A DNA stretch of 64,000 bases, taken from Haliclona indistincta (lineage: Eukaryota > Porifera > Demospongiae > Haplosclerida > Chalinidae). Under the pieces are notes generated by a model. That model made no database searches. It saw nothing but the letters and a program-made list of their open reading frames with translations, and had not been told where the DNA came from. The position numbers and the translations under genes are program-made. The DNA lies in NCBI GenBank assembly GCA_964017065.1, contig OZ024792.1, positions 4,459,754 through 4,523,753 on the forward strand, in the 5' to 3' direction. Positions 58,301-64,000 of the stretch are shown piece after piece. Within the stretch, counting starts at the first letter, position 1. Every line of letters begins with the position of its first letter.

Positions 58301-61300
58301 GAGCACAATATCTTCTGATAGCTATAACATATTGTCATTGACTGCACACCTATGGCTGCAGTGTTTACCTGCTTGGATGATGATCACAGCTGCTCTTTCT
58401 CTTTTCAGTTCTCGGAGACACTGCGCCCTTCGTCTTGCCAGGAATCCTCTGACTACCTTCTGCATCTTAGTCACATGCCTCTCATAACTGCTGATGATGT
58501 ACCACAGCCTGTCAACATGATAGTACTTGAGAAACACCTATATTGGAAAAATAAACAGCTGCAATGAATTCAAATTTTTGATGCAGTTTGTTTGTCTACT
58601 AGCTCTTGTTTGTCTTGCTGTTAGTTTTATTAATTCAACTGACCTTTGATCTTCCTGTTTCCCATTTTTTCAGTCCAGCTTGCATCAGTATTTGCACACA
58701 GTTCACAGCAGTAGGAGCTACCTGCTGGCTCATGGGGTAACTGATTACCTTATACCTAATAATTAAAATAAATAAACATTATGCATTGTCTATAGGTAGC
58801 CCTGGATACCTCTGAATGAAGTCCTCAAAAAGCAACCTGTGAGAATAACCCTTAGGGAGCAGAGAGAATTAAGAGAGTTAAAATATCACTGGGCAGGGCT
58901 CTCAAGGAGATGCCAGTGTCAGGTGTAGGTTAGTAGGATGTTGTGCATTGTTATATCCTCACCAAAGAGGACGTCACACAGTCACACTTGCTCAATATTG
59001 TAATTTGTAGACAGTCGGTATTTTTATAGTTTACCTCTTTTCTGATTCTTGTGGTTTCCAGTACACCAGTGTACCTGAGCTGCTCTTTGACCATATCAGG
59101 GCTAAAGTCTCCAGGAGTCTTGAGGTCATTTGGTCGAATGCACCTCACAAAATGGGGACTGCCCATCAACATCTTAACCATCATCTCACGCAGTGAATTC
59201 TGAATAAAAAGAATAGTGTATGTGTGATGCAAAGAATTATTATGTACTGTACTCACATAAAAATATGTTCCAACAGTGTTGTAACGCTTTGTAGTCAGTG
59301 ATCCAGTAGTCAGTAGAGTTGGACTGGCTGAGTGCATTGTGCTTGTTCTGAGTGAGTTGGGTATCTGCAGCAGAACGTGATAATGATGCAATGCTGTGTG
59401 TGTGTGAGTGACTAACTGCTGAGTCTCCAGTGGTAGGACCATATGAGAGGTTTCCTGTATGACCCAGTGGAGTACGAAACAGTTGACACACAATAGGATT
59501 TGCTGAAAGAGTGAAAAGGAAGGAAAAGGGAATTTTCAGTGCAACACATATTCATCTGTGGTGTTATTGTAAATAATTCAATTACCGCACTGCAGCCGGT
59601 ATTTTGACTAGGCCTAATTATTTTTGGACCACTTTTCTTAATAATTATTAGATACACGGTTTATAATTGGAGGTTAGTTTTGTGAAAACATTTAGTGATT
59701 GAGTACCTCTATAGCTCACTCCCTCACTCACTGCCTCACTCACTCACTTCCTCACTCACTCACTTACCTGAATCACCCATCAACCTAAACACATCAGGTT
59801 TGAGAGTGTCCCTATTTTTTTCCAGAAATCCAAGCGTGTCGTACATCACCTATAACATGTTGTTTATCACAATAACTATCTTAATCTGATAAACTCACTG
59901 GACCAGCGTAGTGCTTCACTCCAAACTTTGCCCCCTTGTCTTTGGGTTCAATGTAATAGGGATATGATTGCATGTGTTTGTGGAATTTACCTGATAAACA
60001 ATGATTTAATGATTCAATTAGTTAGCTAACTAAACATGAAGATTGAAGTGTTTTGAATCACTAATTAAAGCCTTACCAGCTAAAGACATATCAGTAGCTC
60101 TGGGGAACTTGCTCTCTTCGTCTAGCAGTGCTAGAAGCCCCATCGGACGCTGTTTGGAAATCGTAGCATTATGTGTGTATAATTTTGTGCATACTTACAC
60201 TCAGTAGCATTTCCAGTAGTGGCTTGTTGTCCTCATATTGTATGTGAGGTAGATCCACTCCCTCTCTTGCATATTCCTCCTGTGTATAACACATTCATTG
60301 TTGAAGTGTGTAGCTTTTTATTTACCTGTTCCCAGGCGAAAATATGCTGGTTGAAATAAAACTGTATCTGCTCGTTAGCAATGTTGATGCACAACTGTTC
60401 AAATGAGTTTGTACGAAAGTTCTCAAACCCAAAGATGTCCAGTATTCCAATTCCCAGGACTTCTTTGGTTCTGCAGACACAGAAGAATTATTATTATAAC
60501 TTCGTAACGTCCATCGTTTATCAAACCTCGGCTGTGGTGACTTGAGACTGGGATTCAGCTTGTTGACAATCCAACTGAACAGTCTTCCATACAGTGCCTT
60601 TGAGATGGCGTCTCTACAATCCATGCCTTGTTCAACAGTGTTTGGACGAATAATTGTCTCTCCTGAGTAAGTATAGCATTAATTTTGCGCATGAAAATTT
60701 GGTTTTGACAAGAACAGTAAATTTTCACAATCTTGCTGTCATTCACAATTGCTTATCATGAACAGTGTAATGTTGTTTGTTGACTAAATCTCCCATAATT
60801 ATGCTCTATAGCATATAATGCACAAGTGAAAGCATTGTGTAATTTGCATGTGCTAAAAAGAGTTTGGCTAAATTCTATCTCACCTTGAGTTACCACTGAG
60901 GTAGTTGTAATAGTCTTCTTCAATTTCTCGGACTTGACAAGAAGAAGCTCCGCCACTATTACCAAAAATATGAGAGTAGCATGTTCAGACATTATTCCAT
61001 GATCTTAACTCACCATCATCAATCAGACGAGGGTTACCGATCATGCTAGCATCACCAAAATACAACAGAGAAGTGTCCTCTTCAATTATGATGTCACCGA
61101 TGTTCAATATTCCCGCCAGAATGGAACAGATGTAATGAAAGTCCTGACAAAAAATAACAATTTCTGTGTGTTTGCATGCTAATAAACATTATTTATGTTC
61201 TAAATTAGTGCAACTTGATTTTTGCTAGACTACCATTGCACAATAAAAATTGGTATTACTGCACAAATAGCTAGCACAAGGAACATTGGTTACTTGGTCT

Positions 61301-63980
61301 GTGAATCCAAACAGTTTAAAGGCAGCCTCAACTTGCTCGAAACGTTCAATGAAACCAGCATTCTTCTTTCTGGTTGTTTTAGCTGTTCCAACCTGTCTCA
61401 AATACCTGTTGAAAATAAATCACAAATAGTCCAAATCAGTGCAGCAATCGCAACTAGCCTGTGCTGTTGAGAGCTCTTCAGTTTGTACTTGGACAATACT
61501 CTCTTTTCAGTGAGACCGGACAATAGATAATAAAATATGTGAAAGTTCCTCTCTCTTCTACAGATGTGTAAAAATTAGCAGTAAGTACAATTTTCATACA
61601 CATTCGACATTGAAATTTTTGATCTCATTTACCCAGCTTGTGAAATCACTCTTGACTTCTCCAGCAGATACTCTGTGAGATACGCTCCAATAACGTGCCC
61701 ATGTGGAGTGAAGTGCAGCTCAAGGTATTTGCCAAAACGAGAGGAGTTGTTGTTAATGACAGTACGAGCATTACCAAACGACTCCAGTAGGGGATTAATG
61801 GCGAGAATCTTTTCCTCAAGAGTGAATGACTGGGCCTACGAAATTAAAAAAAACAAAACAATAAGTTGCAATTAGCTGGCTACTGTTCCTTTCAGGTGTC
61901 AAGTGTGTATTGCTTCTGCTATTAAGCTGATTAACAGCAACCAGTGTTGATAATACCTTGCCTAGTCTCATGAACTGCTGTACCAGTATATTGGACGCTT
62001 CAGTCTTCCCTGCTCCACTCTCTCCTGACACAACACAGCACTACGTGTGTAGCTAGAGTCGATTTTTTGCAAGTCACAGATCTTGTTTACCTGATGTCTT
62101 CGGTTGTGTAGCATATTCTTGTAGGCATTGCCAGCTATAGCAAATACATGAGGAGGCATCTGTGAATCAGATCCTCTAGCAACACTCTGATATTGACTGG
62201 AAACCTGTAGAGAACGATAATGAACTGACACTGGCAACCAATTTTTGCTTAAATGTAATAATTCCATGAAAACACGCAGTATACAATAGTGTACAACCAG
62301 AGTAGGTCAGTTAGAGCAGTGGTTAGTGAGTAGTTATCATGTGCAATAGCTGTAATTTTCATGAGATTTTAAAAGTAAATAGCAGCAATTGCAGATTATT
62401 TTTCGCAAAAATGCTGTTAGCATCTACACTCATGTAACATAATTATTCTTTAGTAATTGTCCACAGTACTGGAAAAATACATGTGTATCTAAAATTAAAC
62501 TGTCCAAAATTTTATCATTAATTTGTGTACAAACCTCATCGTTGTATATGTCCAGTTTCTGGAATGGATTTACAGACACCAGGATGTCACCAACATACGT
62601 GTAGATATGCTTGTTTTTATATCGGTGCATCAACTGACTCACTAGTACATCCTGAGGAAATTATTTTGTAGATCTCAATAAACATCAAAACCGTTCTAAC
62701 TACCTCATCAATGTACTCTAGCTTTGCTAAGTTGTCGACTAGTTTTGTTTCCTTTACTGCCTCTTCTCGGCTATAGGAGAGAGTATGATTTGAAGGTGAT
62801 CTTTATGCTACTCACTTCAAGGAAACATCTGCCGATGACGAAGGAGAGAGATTAGGAAAGTCTGCCAGACGTCGACCTCCATAGTAGGTATCAATGAGTT
62901 GCATCAATTTGTGCCTTAGCTGGAGTGTAAGAGTGATAAAAGTGATATAACTAGGATCACACTACAAACCGTTTTGGGTATACTGCGAACATATCGGACA
63001 AACTCGTGCTTTAACATTTCTTGTGAAGTTGGTCTGACTTGGTAATCTTTGACTAGACACCTTGGTAAAGAAATTTTATCTCGGTGAACAGCAAGTAATT
63101 TTTATTTTTGGCTCACCTGGCAATGAATTTGTTGTAATTTCTCGACCAGCGATTTGGATTATGCAGTGTTGGGGCTGGGCTCCTGCAGGGAGGATTAAGT
63201 GACTTATTATTGATGCATTGTGCAATACCTTGGGATCTTGTAGAGAGCTCTGAGTGGATTTTCACCAAACAACGGTGGAGTACCATCTCCCAGTTCAATA
63301 GCCGTGATACCAAGCGACCACACATCAGTTCTTGCATCATACTCTGAATCAAGTTGATACTCACACGCGATCACCTCAGGTGACATCCAGTACGGTGTAC
63401 CGATGGCTGTGTGCCGTCTACCATAAGCTTGCTCTACCGAAGCAGATATACCTGTGAGAGAAGGACCATAGACTCATCTTACTGTTTCCACTCAACACTA
63501 ACCAAAGTCGATCAGCTTGATGTTCCCATCATACGTGATCATCACGTTTTGACCCTTAACATCACGATGCAGTACATTCTGACTATGCAGATAGTCTAAT
63601 CCTGCTAATACTTCTCGTAGCACATATGATATAATGTCCTCAGATAATGAATCTCCCTTCTCCTTCATCACTTTTACCAGGTCTGTCACAGAGCCTCCCA
63701 CACAGTACTGCAGAAGAAAGCTGCATCAAACAAAAGTATTGTTAATGTATTGTTCCTACCTCCATTACTATCCAAAGCTGTTCATCTGCTGAGTCTTGTT
63801 TCTTCAAGAAGCTTCCATAGAAGTCTACAATATTGTCATTATGTGAGTACTGCTCCAGTACACTCAGCTCAGCACGGATATCCTCCTCTTTGTCAAGGAC
63901 AGCATCCATTATCTTGATTGCTCCAATCATTCCTGTCCTCTTGTTGCGTCCCTTGAACACCACGCCATAGTTACCTTCAC
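55340..63980 (-). CDS. Class III myosin with N-terminal protein kinase (5' partial)
   Basis: An actin-based motor with an N-terminal Ste20-like kinase (MYO3/NINAC family, which acts at actin protrusions). About 30 small exons run leftwards. Kinase: [11 protein letters not shown] loop, GAIKIMD Lys, [55 protein letters not shown]. Motor: [31 protein letters not shown]-loop, [15 protein letters not shown] switch [28 protein letters not shown] switch [41 protein letters not shown]-type repeats follow: [13 protein letters not shown] (58,420), [20 protein letters not shown] and [15 protein letters not shown]. The tail is acidic then basic, ending [12 protein letters not shown]. The kinase Lys, HRD Asp and DFG Asp are all kept, so it should be active. 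The first kinase codons lie beyond the window. Confidence 0.93.
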
Positions 63981-64000
63981 CTGAATGCCAATATACAGTC

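Overview
The window is a metazoan nuclear genome segment. It has many short spliced exons with GT-AG introns of about 40-150 bp and no operons. The gene content is animal-type: a kinase-headed class III myosin, an Sp/btd zinc-finger factor, a VGLL4-type TEAD cofactor with two TDU motifs, OLA1, GABA-B-like class C GPCRs and death-fold plus LRR proteins. Compact introns, expanded GABA-B-like receptors and death-fold/LRR arrays fit a demosponge such as Amphimedon. That assignment is inference, as no search was run.

Layout. 1-5.1 kb: two non-LTR retrotransposon remnants on +, one with a (TAA)n tail and one with a 21-A tail. 5.2-16.2 kb: three tandem GABA-B-like receptor genes on - (period about 3.79 kb). 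Between them lie degenerate pieces of the two neighbouring genes: the last exon of an unknown gene (intact at 15.8-16.9 kb) and the TDU1 exon of the VGLL4-like gene (17.2-23.5 kb). 23.7-43.6 kb: a cluster on - of CARD-like + middle domain + linker + LRR genes, with no NACHT domain. One copy is clearly open (23.7-27.0), one is largely open (41.0-43.6), and the others are broken. 29-34 kb between copies is a graveyard of nested TIR elements/MITEs. 38.6-51.6 kb: OLA1 on +, head-to-head with the CARD-LRR gene. The pair is duplicated: the left OLA1 is a pseudogene and the right one reads through to an assembly gap at 51,620-51,819. 51.8-53.5 kb: Sp-like factor on -, also cut by the gap. 55.3-64 kb: myosin III on -, running off the right edge inside its kinase domain.

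Most notable points: an OLA1 intron whose best reading is AT-AC with a U2-like ATAAGT donor, present in both copies; the CARD-LRR/OLA1 divergent pair copied as a unit; the receptor array carrying exons of its neighbours; a 138-bp-arm near-perfect foldback and a minisatellite of splice-donor-like units in a 4.9-kb OLA1 intron; and several nested MITEs whose target-site duplications can be read directly.
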